Assembly: GCA_013368375.1 (NCBI GenBank)
Contig: JAACJP010000020.1
Coordinates: forward strand, 1-64,000
Length of the DNA stretch: 64,000 nucleotides
Origin: Tricholomella constricta
Taxonomy: Eukaryota; Basidiomycota; Agaricomycetes; Agaricales; Lyophyllaceae
Direction of reading: 5' to 3'
Below are positions 1-10,972 of this stretch, one piece after another. A program made the translations under genes and the position numbers. The notes beneath the pieces were generated by a model. The model had not been told where the DNA came from and searched no databases. It was given only the letters and a program-made list of their open reading frames with translations. Positions within the stretch are counted from its first letter, which is position 1, and every line of letters starts with the position of its first letter.

Positions 1-904
1 CGGGAGCAGACTACGGCAGCGAGGAAGGCCGCCGCCGAGTTTAAGTGGCTGGAGCGACTAGAGGAGTTCAAAGTCGCCCACCCGAACCACTTCATCCGCG
101 ACGAGCCGGTAAGTTGTCGTGTGCTTCGTCGGGTCGGTCGCATTCTGATGAACTTCTAGTGCGATCGCTGCGCAGACACCGCCGTGGATTGTTTCCAGAA
201 GCCTGAGGGCGGGATCTGTGCACGGTGCAAGATCTTCTCCAAGCGGTGCGAAACGGTGAAATACAAGACCGACGTGGAGGTTGGCAAAAAAGTCGCGCCC
301 CCGGAGTCGTCGTCGCGTCGCCTCCAAGTCCGTTGTGGAGGACTCAGAGGAGGACGTGGAGGTCGTGTCGCCCACTGTCGCGCGTTGCCGAGCGCGTGAC
401 TTAACGGCGCTCAGTGACGAGGACTTCGGGCCGACTGCAGGTGCTTTTCAGTCCGCCCAGTACGCCGTCGAGGGTTCGGACATGGGCGCCAGTTTCGTTC
501 ACGGCGGACGCGTACCCCGCGGTACTAGCCTTCCTCGTAATCGCGATTTGGATGGCCTGGGATACGCGACCGATTTGTCGCGTGTCGCCTCTCTTTCCCT
601 GGGGGACGTCGACCGGGCCTTGCCGTCGCGTAACGCACTACTGCGGTCGCTAATCCAAGAGGCGCAGCTATGGGAATCGCGTCAGGAGATCGCCCGCTGG
701 GGCCTCATACGGGTGCGTGAGCAATTCGCAGGTACGGCGAACGCGATCTCTGCACTCCGTAGGCGACGCGCTGAGTTGATGCGAGCGGCTGGCGTCGAGT
801 TCTCGGAGAGCGACAGCAGCGCGGATTCGGAGGAAGAAGTAGTGGAGACGGATGAAGAGGACGACGAAGAGGAGGTGGGAGGTGACTTGGAGGTTGGGGA
901 GTAG
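1..904 (+). CDS. Zinc-cluster-like Cys-rich protein, 3' part (frameshifted)
   Basis: Partial at the window edge. Positions 1-108 are open and end at a GT donor. The intron runs 109-159, and exon 2 starts at 160. Exon 2 encodes six cysteines spaced C-x2-C-x6-C-x8-C-x2-C-x6-C, like a fungal binuclear zinc cluster. Proteins of this kind are common in transposon-rich parts of agaric genomes; whether they bind DNA is not known to me. About 40 codons later the reading frame changes at a run of six A (near 285-290). Coding continues in the next frame through a basic stretch, a helical Arg/Leu-rich region (about 620-800) and an acidic Glu/Asp tail, ending at 904. The change is either a one-base indel (gene decay or sequencing error) or an intron I could not place. 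It resembles the interrupted gene at 8965/62479. Confidence 0.55.
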
Positions 905-1274
905 TTGTAGGTTGGGGTCGGCGTCGTGTCCGAACTCTTCTTGGTGTCGTGGTTGCGTCGTTCCTCCGCTAGAGGCGTCGCACGTATATATCTTGTGCTG
1001 TGGACTTGTCGGTGCCCGTAAATGGGCTTTTCTTTTAAAAATGTAATATATGTCGTGTGGTTCTCCTGCGGAGTCTGGTATTAAGTGTGTGATCTTGGAA
1101 CTTGAGTGGGGGTTTAAAAGAACGAAAGGAAAGACTGTCGTTCAGGGTGTTTGAACTTCGCGAACGGTCGGGTCATGGGACGTTGGGTAGATTTAGGGCG
1201 TGAAGAAACCAGAGAGGGATAGATATCGAAATGTTATTAAAAGAGGGGTATACGAGTAGCCGGGAGTCGAGCAG
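905..1274. other. Spacer between zinc-cluster-like gene and Pol 3' end
   Basis: No gene seen. If the Ty3/gypsy element had a 3' LTR it should lie here, but I found no match by eye between this stretch and the region upstream of Gag (7727-8964). An A/G-rich run on the minus strand near 1022-1035 could be a polypurine tract, but this is weak. Confidence 0.4.
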
Positions 1275-4200
1275 CTAGTTTTGCTCGCCTTCCGATTCGG
1301 AGTCGTCGCCTACGACTTCGGGTCTGTCTTCGTCCTCGGTGATTGTCGTTGCTTCCAGTTCTCTGAGTCGCTTGGTGTCTATGTCCAAAGCGCTGTCGGG
1401 TAGGAGGATGTTATTTCGCGCGAAGTAGGGAGCGAGTCGGAATGCTGCTACAGGCTGATGTAAGACGGTGCCATCCAGTTCGCAGAGGATGTAAGCGCCT
1501 CCGCGGTTGCGTGAGATCACGACGAGCGGTCCTAGGTATCTGGATCGCATTGTGCGGTTGAGCGACTTCTCAATTTTCGTGTTGCGCATGAGGATGAGGT
1601 CTCCGCGTTTAAAGTTATAGTCGCGTAAGGTCCTGGCGTGTTTAAGTTCGAAGCGAATCGCCGCTTGTCGTCGCGCTGCGTATACGTCTGAATGCAGTCA
1701 TTCTAGGTCGGTCGCTCGTTTCTGCAGGGCGATCGCGCGACGTGTCAAGAGGTCGGTGGAGGACAGGATAGAGTCGGGCGGTGGTTGTAGGTATGTGGCT
1801 TCGACGATATCGAGTGGCAGAAGGGGTTGGGTTCCTGTCGCGGCGTAATAGGGGGAGCACCCCATTCGCTTGCGGATCGTGACGCGTTCAGCCCAGAAGA
1901 CTGAATACGCGGATTGTGACCATTTACTTTCGTTTCCGTCGGCGGCTTTGAAAAGGGATTGTCGTACGTCGAAATGGGATCGCTCGACGAGCCCGTTGGC
2001 TCTAGAGTTATAGCCCGAGATTCGAATATTGTGTATGTGGTATTTCTTTGTGAGGTGTTCCGCGGCTTTGATGAAGGCTGGACCGTTGTCGGTTACGATT
2101 TCGCGCAGTCCGCCCCACCGGCAGATGACATCCTCGTACATCCAGTCGCCAAGGGTGCGACTGTTCTCTTTTCGGAGCGCGCGCCATTCAGGAAAGTGGA
2201 TTAAGGAGCAGCGCCCTTGTACGATGTATTTAAAACCGTTCGACGCCGGTAGGTGCATAGTGTCGATGTACATTTTCGCGAATAGTGGCGCAGGCGTCGC
2301 AACGACCGGGGGAATCAGGACCTTGGTCGTTTGCTGGATCTGGCATATGTGACATGTCTTTACGAACCACACGACGTCGGCCTGAACATTAGGCCACCAG
2401 AAGCGTTCGAGCAAGGTTGCGCGGGTCGCGTAGAAGCGTTTGTGTCCGAGGTTGTCGTGGACCGATCGTAGAATCTCTAATCGCGCGCTGGGGCGGGCGA
2501 CTAGTTTATGTGTGCCTTGGCTGTCTCTTCTCCAGAGTCGTGTTCCGTCTAGGAAGAATCCGGTGGCGTATCGAATGAAAGTGGCGTATTGATCGTCGGA
2601 CATGTCTTCTGGTCGTTCTAGGTTGGTCAACCATTGTCTAACAGCGTCTATGCGTTGGTCTTGGGCTTTCGCGACGTCGGTTCTGGGTACGTCGTCGTAT
2701 GACAAGTCGGTCGAATTCGCATTTGGGTCGGTTATTCCTGTATCGTCGTCGGTACGGATTCTGGGTTGTCGTGGGGGGTCGACTGCGAGTTTGTGAGTCG
2801 TTGAGTCTGGTGGTACTGCGTCAGTGTATACTGCCACCATCTCCTCCTTACTTGAGATCTGAGCCATAGCGAAGATCTGGCCCACATGCAACGGCGATGG
2901 CGGTCGTGGCAGCGGTTGAATAATGTGCATGAGTCCTTGCATCCGGTCGACCCAATCCTCGAAGTCGGCTTCTTCTGCGTCGTAGTTGTCGGCCGGGTCG
3001 TCGGGTTGTCGCGGGCGACGGGATAAACCATCGGGCCCGTGGAACGTGCCTTTAACGTGGACCAGCTCGAAGTGGAACATGAGAACAGATACGATCCACC
3101 GGTTTATGGAAGCTGACGGTTGGATGTCGGGGTTGGAGAGCATGCCTTTAATGTAGCGCGCGTCGACTTCGACGACCAGGTTGCGGACGCCTATAACGTA
3201 CAGTCGTAGCGCGCCAAGCGCCCGGAATAGACCATAAAATTCGAGTTTGGGTTGAGAGAATCGTGATTCGCGATCATTTAGGGTGATGGAACCGAACCGA
3301 TTGTATCTGCGTCGTTTCCGATCGACGGGGTCGGCTTGACAGAGGTAGAATCCGACTGCGATGTGTGAAGTGTCGACGGCCAGGATAACTGGGTCGTCCG
3401 AGGTGTAGTCGATGGGTACGAGGGGTTTAGCTTCTGCGATCGCTTCGACTATGTCGCGCTGTGCCGCGATTTGGTCGGGTCCGAACTCGAAGACGGCATC
3501 CTTGCGAGTCAGTTTTACGAGGTGGTGTGCACGATGAGCAAAGTTCTTGACGAATATCCTGAGCACGCCGACCGTTCCTAAGAACGCGCGCAATTCCGAT
3601 AGGGTGGCGCACGACTTCCAATTACGCAGCAAAGCGAGTCGGTCCACGTCGGGTATGCGGCCGTCGGGCGTGCAGACGTGTCCGAGGACTTTAAATTGCG
3701 GGGCGCATAAAACGAGCTTCTTGCCAGAGAAGGTGCCTCCGCAGTACTTCATGCGCTGAAGGATTCGATTGACGTCGTTGAAGAATTCCCAGATCGCGAA
3801 TCGCACGTCGGCATTGTCGGGGTGTGTTTTTGGTAATCCTGTGTCTGGGTCGGGATACCAAGTTGCAGGTCCCTTTATAGCAGCGTCATCGATATAAGGC
3901 AGCGTATAGTCCGGGATCTCCGGTTGTAGGATGTGCGTGACGTCGTCGTGGAAGATTGGGACAGAGTTGGTCCAGCCCATGGGTAAGGTGACTAGGCGTA
4001 ACGCGCCGAAAGGTGTTTGGAAAGTGGTAAGGTCGCGTGACGACGGTGCTATTAGCCGTTCGTCGTAGCCGACAAACAGGTCTAACATTGCGCCACAAAT
4101 GCGACCGGCGAATTGCTCAGCGACATGGTCTGGTATCGGAGTGACACCCGAGTGTCGGATTGTTACACGGTTGAGTGGTTCCAGGCTGTGGACGAGGCGG

Positions 4201-5117
4201 AACTTGCCATTCTTTTTCAGCGTGCAAAACCAACGCGACCGGTAGCTGGAGTTGGACGGTTCGTAAACGCCAGCGGCGAGCTTAGTTTTGATAATGTCGC
4301 AAACTTCTTCGTAGATGCCAGGTGGTATGGGGATATTGCGCTCGATCCAAGGCGTGTGCGCCACAACCGGTATGTCGATGGGGGGGAAGAAATCCGACCG
4401 AAAACTACCGCGCTCGGAATCGTCCCATGCGAACGCGAGGTTCTGTTTACACATGAGGTCGTGCATAATGGCGCATTCGGCGGGTGTTAGGAAGTCCGGG
4501 TGTTCGCGGTCTAGGTCTTCCTTTCGTTCTAGGGTGTAGCGGCCTGTGGGCTGAAAAGGTGACGGGTTGGGAACCAAGGTCGGCATGTTGGCAAGAGGAT
4601 CGCCTAATATTTTGCGTTCGATTCGGAAGTGGTCGGGACAGCTTGCTATGATCGATCGCACTTTTTGTGCTACTGGTTTGTACTTCTTTTTGGTTTGTAC
4701 GCCTTTAATCTTCGCAACGAAGGCGTCGGTGGCGGCGTTGGCCAGGGATTGGGTGTGGCGTCCACTATGGCGCTCGTTGTTCGGTAAAATAGTGCAGAGG
4801 GTCGTTCGTTCGAGAGGGGTAGAGCTGGTATTATCGGATTGGCCGGCGATTGCTGGTGTGGTTAGTTCGGATGCCGCGACGTAGAGTGAGGCTAGTTGCG
4901 CATCGTAGGTGGCGTCGCTATTAAATTCGGTCGGTAGTTCGCAGAAAGAAAGGACAGTCGGGGTATAGCTTAGTGGGTCGTACTCGAGGAGGAGTGCAAG
5001 ATCGCCGTGATCTCGACTTATTTCCTCGAGAGTATACGAAAATTTACGTCGGTCTTGGGGCGGCGACGTTGTCCGCGCGCGAAGGTTGGTATCGCGATGA
5101 CCTCTCGAGTGTTCGGG
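1275..5117 (-). pseudogene. Pol (RT-RNase H-integrase) with one in-frame TGA
   Basis: The frame is open from 5117 with no need for its own start, as expected for frameshift expression. The RT domain carries the YIDD active-site box (TLPYIDDAAI). RNase H has a VDTS-type first Asp. Integrase has the HHCC zinc finger (H-x-n-H then CHICQ) and the core motif TDNGPAF. The domain order and the N-terminal KYKPVAQKV motif are typical of basidiomycete Ty3/gypsy. At 1698-1700 an in-frame TGA interrupts the integrase C-terminus. The same frame then continues through a GPY/F-like module (YLGPLVV) to a TAG at 1275-1277. The single stop looks like a recent point mutation, so the element is probably defective but young. 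Confidence 0.88.
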
Positions 5118-7726
5118 TCAGTGATGGTTATGATCGTATCGTCGGCGGATCTCGTTTTCACGTTAGAGCAAGTAAGTACGTCAAACGGGCGGCCGAGGAG
5201 TATATCGTATGCAGGATTGCGAATGACGTGCATTTGGAGGTAGAGCGTGACCTCTCCTATCGTACAAGGTACGTTTCGTGCTAGACCGAGCGACGGGTCG
5301 GTTGTTCCGTTCGCTGATTGCATCTGCAGCACTATGGTTGGGTCGTATTTGACCCCTAGTCCATGGCAAACTTCTTCCGACATGGCTATGATCTGGCACC
5401 CGCTGTCGACGATGCTTTCTATCTGTTCTCTCGCGTCGACCATTATCATGATCGATCTGAGTGCATGCGATTCCATTGCGACGATCAGTCGGTCCGGATG
5501 CTCGCCAGGTAGTAGTGTCTGGTAATACGTGTCGTAGATGTCGCCGGTGACTAGCGCTCCGGGCGGTGGCGTCGCGTTGTCGCTGTTGGATTCGCAAGGT
5601 AGTGCGTCGAGTTCCTCAATGAACGCCGACGTGGAGACTTCTTGGTATACCGTTGTGAGGTTGCCGGCGACGATACGCTTCGGTGTATTAGCTTCCCTAA
5701 ACTTTCCGCGAACCTCTGGCGCTACCCCGCAGAGTTCCCGAACTGTGACCGGTATGGTGGCGTCGAGTGCGCGTTCGAATAGAGTCGTTGATTTGGTTGG
5801 ATCTGTAATGGGCGCCTGCGTGCGGTACGCACTGTTGGCTTTCGCCTTCTCCGTGGCGGCTAAGTTTCGCGTGGTAGGGGGGATGTATCGGTTCTCAGGA
5901 ATGTTAGAGAAAGGGTGTACTGGAGTCTGGTCGCGGGCCTTGCCTGTGGCGTCAGTCTTGGTACTGGGGATCAGAGGTATGTTGGACGGTGGCGGGGGAG
6001 CCTTGGCTTGGCCTGTCGTCGCGTCCGAGACGGGCTGCGACGCGGGCGCTGACTTGTTGACTGGTGCGATCCTTGGTTGGTCGGCGTCTTGAACGGTTTC
6101 GACCGTGACGGGTCGCCTTCGCGGTGCGCGGCTAATAAGTTCTACGCCGTCGAACACCTCTTTCCTTGCGCGCAGGGTGTTGAGTTCTCGTTCTAACACG
6201 ATCATGCGATCCTCGATTTTCAGGTCATGGTCGGTGACGTCGTTAAACTGTAGTATTTCCAACATCATGCTTTCGGTCGGGTTCGCGTTCGCTGATAGCT
6301 GTCCTGTCGCCATTTGGCCGGGGTTGCGCCTGTGCCACTCGTCTAACTTGTCTTTTATGTATCGACCTGGAGTTCCCGCCAGTATGCGCGCGCCGCTTGG
6401 TAGGCCTATCTTGTTGTCGTCGGTTCGTCGGCAGCGTCCTTCGGTCGCGTATGTTTGATGTATGGGACAGTTAGGAATATAATGTCCTTCACCACCGCAG
6501 AAGTGGCAGTTGTCATTAGGTGACTGATTCGGTCGGCCGCCGTCGCCTCCTTTGTCTTGTCCTAAGCGTTGGATATGTTGTTCCAACAGGTTGATTCTTT
6601 CGTAGAGCTCTTCCAATTTGAGGGGCTGTCCCGTGTTAGGCGACTTGGTCGCGCCCGTTAACGACCCGCTTGGCGCGATCGTAATTTGTGGGGGCGCGCC
6701 CGGTGGCGCTTCCTGTCGTTGGCCGGCGTTTGTTCCGTGGAGGATATGTTCCGCCGCAGCGCGAACGGTTTCCGTGGCGTAGGGGTCGTCGGGATGGTGG
6801 TTTGGGTTTAGGATCTCGAGCCTGCGATGGATCTTTGACCATAGATCGGACTGGAACGCGCGACGGAATTGGCGGTCGCGTTCGTTTATCGAAAGTCGGT
6901 TTTTGCTGACAAGGAACTGGGTAACAGAAAGGAACTGTCGGTAATATTCCCCGAGGTCACTATTCGACTGGATCCCGAGTCGGTGTCGTTCTCTGATCAG
7001 GTAGTCGAGGTCGGCCATTGAATACTTTCTTTCTTCGCTTGCGCCTGGGTAAAGCGCCATTATCGCTTTTCGCCAATCTTCGTATGTGGTACCGACTGCG
7101 AACTCGTCAAGTTGCTCCCACAGATCCGCGGTATCGATGTCGGTGTATCGCGTAGTGTGCGTTTTCTTCTCTTGTTCATCTACGATGTTACACTCGATGA
7201 AGAGATGATTTAAGTCCGAGAAATATCGGCGCAGTTCACGTGCGCGTTCGGGCACGAACGTCGGCGCCGAGCTTTGTCCGCGTGCGGGCATCGGCTTTAT
7301 AATGATTGGTGGTTGTGCCATGATAGATGGTATTGGTTTCGGGATAGGGGACGGGGAGGGGGAATACGATGGTGAAGAAGAATCTGAGATTTCTGGGGTC
7401 GCGGGCGATAGATAGGGGAGTCTAAATTCAACTCCTTGATCGGTGGTAGGAGGTTCCGACGCAAAGGGGTCGAAAGCTAGGTCGGGTTGCGCGGTTGGTT
7501 CGGGGAGCGGTGTTTGATCGGTCGGGGTAGGCGACGGTAGTGTCGACGAAGGGCTATAGAAGAGCGGGCTGAGGTTGTTATGGATCGCGCGGTGTGGGGT
7601 TACTGAGCGGAAGAACGGGGAGAGCGATTCTGAGTCGGTGTCGGCTTGTCCGAGAGCAGCGCGAATTTTGGCACGGAGGGTTCGGGCTTTAGCTTCTTGT
7701 CGGGTTGCGGGCGGAATGGTCGACAA
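5018..7726 (-). CDS. Gag-protease polyprotein of Ty3/gypsy element
   Basis: 902 residues. The N-terminal third is Pro/Ser-rich and disordered. It is followed by a helical Gag region, then a zinc knuckle (C-x2-C-x4-H-x4-C, CHFCGGEGHYIPNC) at about residue 410. A Pro-rich linker leads to a retropepsin-like domain near the C-terminus, with the catalytic motif VDSGCQII (DSG instead of the commoner DTG) and the flap-side motif DILLGRP. Gag packages element RNA, and the protease would cut the polyprotein. The frame ends at 5018, overlapping the upstream-open Pol frame by about 100 nt. The start is the first ATG of the open frame at 7726. Confidence 0.88.
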   Translation of the reverse strand: MSTIPPATRQEAKARTLRAKIRAALGQADTDSESLSPFFRSVTPHRAIHNNLSPLFYSPSSTLPSPTPTDQTPLPEPTAQPDLAFDPFASEPPTTDQGVEFRLPYLSPATPEISDSSSPSYSPSPSPIPKPIPSIMAQPPIIIKPMPARGQSSAPTFVPERARELRRYFSDLNHLFIECNIVDEQEKKTHTTRYTDIDTADLWEQLDEFAVGTTYEDWRKAIMALYPGASEERKYSMADLDYLIRERHRLGIQSNSDLGEYYRQFLSVTQFLVSKNRLSINERDRQFRRAFQSDLWSKIHRRLEILNPNHHPDDPYATETVRAAAEHILHGTNAGQRQEAPPGAPPQITIAPSGSLTGATKSPNTGQPLKLEELYERINLLEQHIQRLGQDKGGDGGRPNQSPNDNCHFCGGEGHYIPNCPIHQTYATEGRCRRTDDNKIGLPSGARILAGTPGRYIKDKLDEWHRRNPGQMATGQLSANANPTESMMLEILQFNDVTDHDLKIEDRMIVLERELNTLRARKEVFDGVELISRAPRRRPVTVETVQDADQPRIAPVNKSAPASQPVSDATTGQAKAPPPPSNIPLIPSTKTDATGKARDQTPVHPFSNIPENRYIPPTTRNLAATEKAKANSAYRTQAPITDPTKSTTLFERALDATIPVTVRELCGVAPEVRGKFREANTPKRIVAGNLTTVYQEVSTSAFIEELDALPCESNSDNATPPPGALVTGDIYDTYYQTLLPGEHPDRLIVAMESHALRSIMIMVDAREQIESIVDSGCQIIAMSEEVCHGLGVKYDPTIVLQMQSANGTTDPSLGLARNVPCTIGEVTLYLQMHVIRNPAYDILLGRPFDVLTCSNVKTRSADDTIITITDPNTREVIAIPTFARGQRRRPKTDVNFRILSRK
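5039..5045 (-). promoter_or_regulatory. Programmed -1 frameshift slippery site AAATTTT
   Basis: On the minus strand the Gag-PR frame reads GTA AAT TTT CGT, so the heptamer A AAT TTT sits in the X XXY YYZ phase. Slipping back one base gives AAA TTT TCG, which enters the Pol frame. Pol is open from 5117, so the site falls inside the overlap. A few nt downstream CTCGAGG can pair with CCTCGAG about 35 nt later, a possible stimulatory stem. No other in-phase heptamer was noticed in the overlap. Confidence 0.7.
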
Positions 7727-8964
7727 GTCGTAGGTTTTTTATGAACAAGAGGAATGAGGTTGCGTGTTCGGCGGTGGCTTTTAAACCCCTCGCGGTGGGC
7801 TCCAGAATGATAGAGCTAGAAGGCCTGTAGGTGCTGTGCACAACAACAAAACAACTAACAACTATGGGGGCGAGAAATGTTAAAAGTTCCCAAACACGCG
7901 AGTGTGCAGGGTTTGAAAGTGGTGGTTTGATGAAAGTAAAGACGATCCGACTCGTAATTAGTCGAACCGACGGCGATGCGATAGAATACGATCGTTCCCA
8001 GGCGGAACGGGTCGTTAACCGACCTTTAGTGTCGGTTGTGCGACAACGAGGCGAACGAGGTTTATTACGGAGAACTCACGGGTTCGGGCGACGAGTACGA
8101 GACGACAGAGACGGCGGTTACGATGTTTACGACGGTGGCGACGGTTTATACGATGAGAACGGTGCAGAGACGGCAGAGACGACGGTTTTGAGCTATTAAC
8201 TCTGAGAGTGAGGGAAAATACGGGCTGTAATTCACTGGGGGAAGTAGGTAATACATGGGTATGTTTTTATACTACACGACCGACTCGCCTCGCGCGAGCC
8301 GGCGAGGCAGGTGTTTTACTGGTTTATTAGGAGAAGCACCGCCAAGCTTGGTACCGCGCGACGCTTTTTAGAGAGTGTGGCGCTCTTCGGTTCGGCAAAG
8401 GGGCTTTTGATCGGCTCGAGGCGTCGGGTCGGATGTATGATCGGTGGTGGCTTTGCGATCGGTGGCTCTTGGGTGCGGAACTCCGTGGTACGGCCGGATC
8501 CTTCCTGCGACTGGCTGGGCAACGGCATTTCCTAAGATCATTTCAAATCGGGTTTGGTTGTCGCCGGGTTGAGAGCTTGGCATACAAACGTGCGCGGTTG
8601 TCGACAGGTTATACGGTGTTCTGTGCTCCGTGCGCCCAGAGAGGAGAACTGGCGTTCCAAGTTACTTTGTCTCTTGGTCGGTGCGTCGGTCGTTTGGTCG
8701 TATTGTCGGTCGGTCGGTCGTATTGTCAGTCGGTCGGTTTAACGCTTTGATCGCATTCGGGGCCGTGTTCGTCGTGGCGCAGCGGTTGATGTCCGTATTA
8801 TGGGCAGGTTCGGTGTACAGCGCGGGACAGTGCCCATCAGCGCGCCCGAAGATCCCGTGACGCATGTTGATGAAATTTTTTTCTTCTCCTGCCACCTACT
8901 ACTTGTGATCCGTTCGCGCCTCCCCCTCAATCCGCACTCAACCCGTGAAGAACCCGACTGAAAC
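7727..8964. other. Upstream of Gag / upstream of interrupted zinc-cluster-like gene
   Basis: No convincing gene. Just upstream of Gag, on the minus strand, TGGAGCCCACCGCG (about 7792-7805) begins with TGG like a primer-binding site, but I cannot name a matching tRNA. 8100-8190 holds degenerate GACGACGG repeats. 8690-8745 holds GGTCGGTC repeats. The expected 5' LTR was not recognised. Confidence 0.4.
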
Positions 8965-9353
8965 ATGGACTCCAAACGCGTCATCCGAGCCCTCCAAAAT
9001 ATGGACACCGAACTCCGGGAATGCCTCCGCTACAACAACAGGCCTGGGTTGATCAGGCTGTACGAGTCAGCAGTAAGATTTTCATTGTCTACTTCTGATT
9101 CCAAACTGATTTCAATCTAAAGGGACAATTGTGGCCGCAATTTCAGGGGGCCTCAGCGGAGTTGAATCAACTCCGGAAGCAGTCGCAAATTGCGCGAGCG
9201 CTTCCGGTTTTGAAAATGCTCGCGGCTAGGCAGATCGATATGTCGGCCCTGGTTGCGGAACTTACCATACGGCTTGGGCTCTCAGTCCCCCAGTTCTCTG
9301 GCCAACCTGACACAAGCCCGTCGCCAAATGCTGCTCCCGGTTCCCGGTCCACC
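8965..9353 (+). pseudogene. Zinc-cluster-like protein gene, 5' half (interrupted by giant element)
   Basis: ATG at 8965. Exon 1 is 8965-9072 (36 codons), with a GT-AG intron 9073-9122. Exon 2 starts at 9123 and is open up to 9353, where the CACTG end of the 53-kb element begins. The protein part is helical (MDSKRVIRALQNMDTEL at the start, then a Leu/Gln-rich stretch) and turns Pro/Ser-rich before the break. The last codon before the element is ACC (9351-9353). The same triplet follows the element at 62479-62481, where the frame resumes with CAC CCG ACA. This is therefore the N-terminal half of the gene whose second half lies 53 kb away. Confidence 0.8.
9351..9353. repeat. Target site duplication ACC, left copy (giant element)
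   Basis: ACC, a full codon in the host frame, directly before CACTG. It matches ACC at 62479-62481 directly after CAGTG. Confidence 0.8.
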
Positions 9354-10525
9354 CACTGCGGGCGGCGGTCCATGTTTCCGTGGGAAACATGGAAAGGAAA
9401 GATGTTTTTCAACTTCCAAAGAAACATGGATAAGAAACGGGTAATATTTTTCTCAGGAAACACTTAATTAAAATGTTTTATTTATCCCAGATTTTTCTTT
9501 GGAAAAATATATCATTTTTCTTTGACTGTTTCTCCAGAACCATGACAGGTGTTTCCCAAGTGTTATGTGGGAAAAATGAGGAGTTTTTCTTTCACTGTTT
9601 GCCAAGAAACATGAAAGATGTTTCCCATATGTTTCCTAGGAACCACAAAGGGTGTTCTTTCACATGTTTCTCTGGTAACACAAAGGATTTTTCTCAGATG
9701 TTTCCTGGGAACCACTAAGGGTGTTTTTTCACATGTTTCTCTGGTAACACAAAGGATTTTTCTCAGATGTTTCCCCCCGTCCATGAAAGATGTTTCCTAT
9801 CAATGTTTCCCAGGATAAATGTTAAGTGTTTCCTGAGGGAAAATAAAATTAAGAAATATATTTTATGTTTCCGGTGAGTGCGCGATGAGTGAGCAGTGAG
9901 ACCGCGATGAGTGAGCCGTGAGTGAGCCGTGAGTGAGCCGTGAGTGAGCCGTGAGTGAGCCGTGAGTGAGCCGTGAGTGCGCGGTGAGTGTGCAATGAGT
10001 GCGCGGTGAGTGTGCAATGAGTGTGCAATGAGCCGGAGAGTGCGGGGCGAGTGCGCGTGATGAGCGCGCGATGGGTGCGCGATGGGTGCGTGGGGGGTGC
10101 GCGGAGGAGTGCGCCGGTGAGTGCGAGGTGAGTGCGAGGTGAGTGCGCAGTGGTCGCGTCAATGAGCGCCTCCTCTTCGCATTCAACTCACAAAATAAAT
10201 ATACTGACTCAACTAATTTTGTTAATGAGGGTGAGCGCGCCCTGGACCCCAGACAGAGCGCGCACTCAGACGCGCTCATTTCTTTCAATGAGGGTGAGCG
10301 CACTCTGCACTCCTACCAGGTAGCTCACTCGATTCAGTACATGAGGCGATGAGTGCGCCCTCAGTGCCTTACGGACGACCCGAGCACTCGGCTCACCCTT
10401 TCTAACCTAGGTAGGTTGTACAAATCAAATATTAGCATTGATATTTAGGTGTATAGTATCCCGTATAATGCATAGCCCACTCCTCTATCATTCCCATCAG
10501 AAATTCTAGTACTTAGTCCATAATC
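9354..10525 (+). repeat. Left terminal inverted arm of giant element
   Basis: About 1,172 bp matching 61304-62478 in reverse complement. The match stops abruptly after TTAGTCCATAATC. The outer part (9370-9870) is full of scattered GTTTCC/GGAAAC motifs and two near-copies of a roughly 75-bp block, probably subterminal transposase-binding sites. The middle (9870-10150) is a degenerate array of about 11 bp units (GTGAGTGAGCC type) that differs in length and phase from the right arm. The inner part (10180-10525) is unique-looking and nearly identical between arms. Long open frames here are repeat artefacts. Confidence 0.9.
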
Positions 10526-10765
10526 CCCAGTCAACATCCCATGTATTAGCTAACTTTTTTTAACATTCACAAACATAACGTCCATTATCACGCATTAATC
10601 TAACATTATACTGCCTCTCACCACCTCTCGAAAGTCACGATTCCATTTAGCTTTGTGACGAACTTTGACAAAACAATGCAACAACACGTTTCATCACTTC
10701 AAACGCGTGAGATAATAACATCATCATTTCGTCTGACTTGATCATTTCTGGCCACAAACACCGAC

Positions 10766-10972
10766 ATGCAACCACGCAACTCATCGACTGCAAAGCGCGC
10801 CGGTTATAACCAGGAACTTCAACAAGCTCAGGACGACTCTCTAGCGGCTTTCCTTGCAGGCCGTAATCTACCTGTTCCCCCGGCCCTCCTTGGCACAAGA
10901 TCTGGCTTCGATGGACATGAAAGGCGTGTTAGGCAGAGACACGAAAAGAGAGGAAGGAATATGGATACCATG
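10766..10972 (+). CDS. Unrecognised small ORF beside left arm
   Basis: ATG at 10766 opens a Gln/Arg/Ser-rich, basic reading frame (MQPRNSSTAKRAGYNQEL at the start) that reaches a plausible donor after ATGGATACCATG. Possible further exons up to 11300 include a short CGRC-containing segment, but I could not splice them without a stop. I do not recognise the family. It could be the 5' part of a decayed gene. Confidence 0.3.

Larger units (their letters stand above)
1275..7726 (-). mobile_element. Ty3/gypsy LTR retrotransposon, internal coding region
   Basis: The domain order on the minus strand is Gag, CCHC knuckle, aspartic protease, frameshift, reverse transcriptase, RNase H, integrase, GPY/F-like C-terminus. 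Integrase after RNase H is the Ty3/gypsy (Metaviridae) order. Gag-PR is fused and Pol is in the -1 frame. The LTRs were not identified, so the true ends are unknown. The body is almost intact, with one in-frame stop in Pol. It lies outside the 53-kb element, upstream of the gene that element interrupted. Confidence 0.9.

Noticed and set aside
1698..1700. TGA read as selenocysteine
   Set aside because: No selenocysteine machinery is expected in these fungi, and the site is not catalytic; a point mutation is simpler.
7831..8199. Plus-strand ORF upstream of Gag
   Set aside because: Built largely from GACGGCGG-like repeats, with no family features.
1275..8964. LTR pair for the Ty3/gypsy element
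   Set aside because: Searched by eye on both sides of the coding region; no convincing direct repeat, so no LTR is annotated.
9473..10352. ORFs in both inverted arms
   Set aside because: They come from GTTTCC and GTGAGTGAGCC repeats, with no recognisable protein features.
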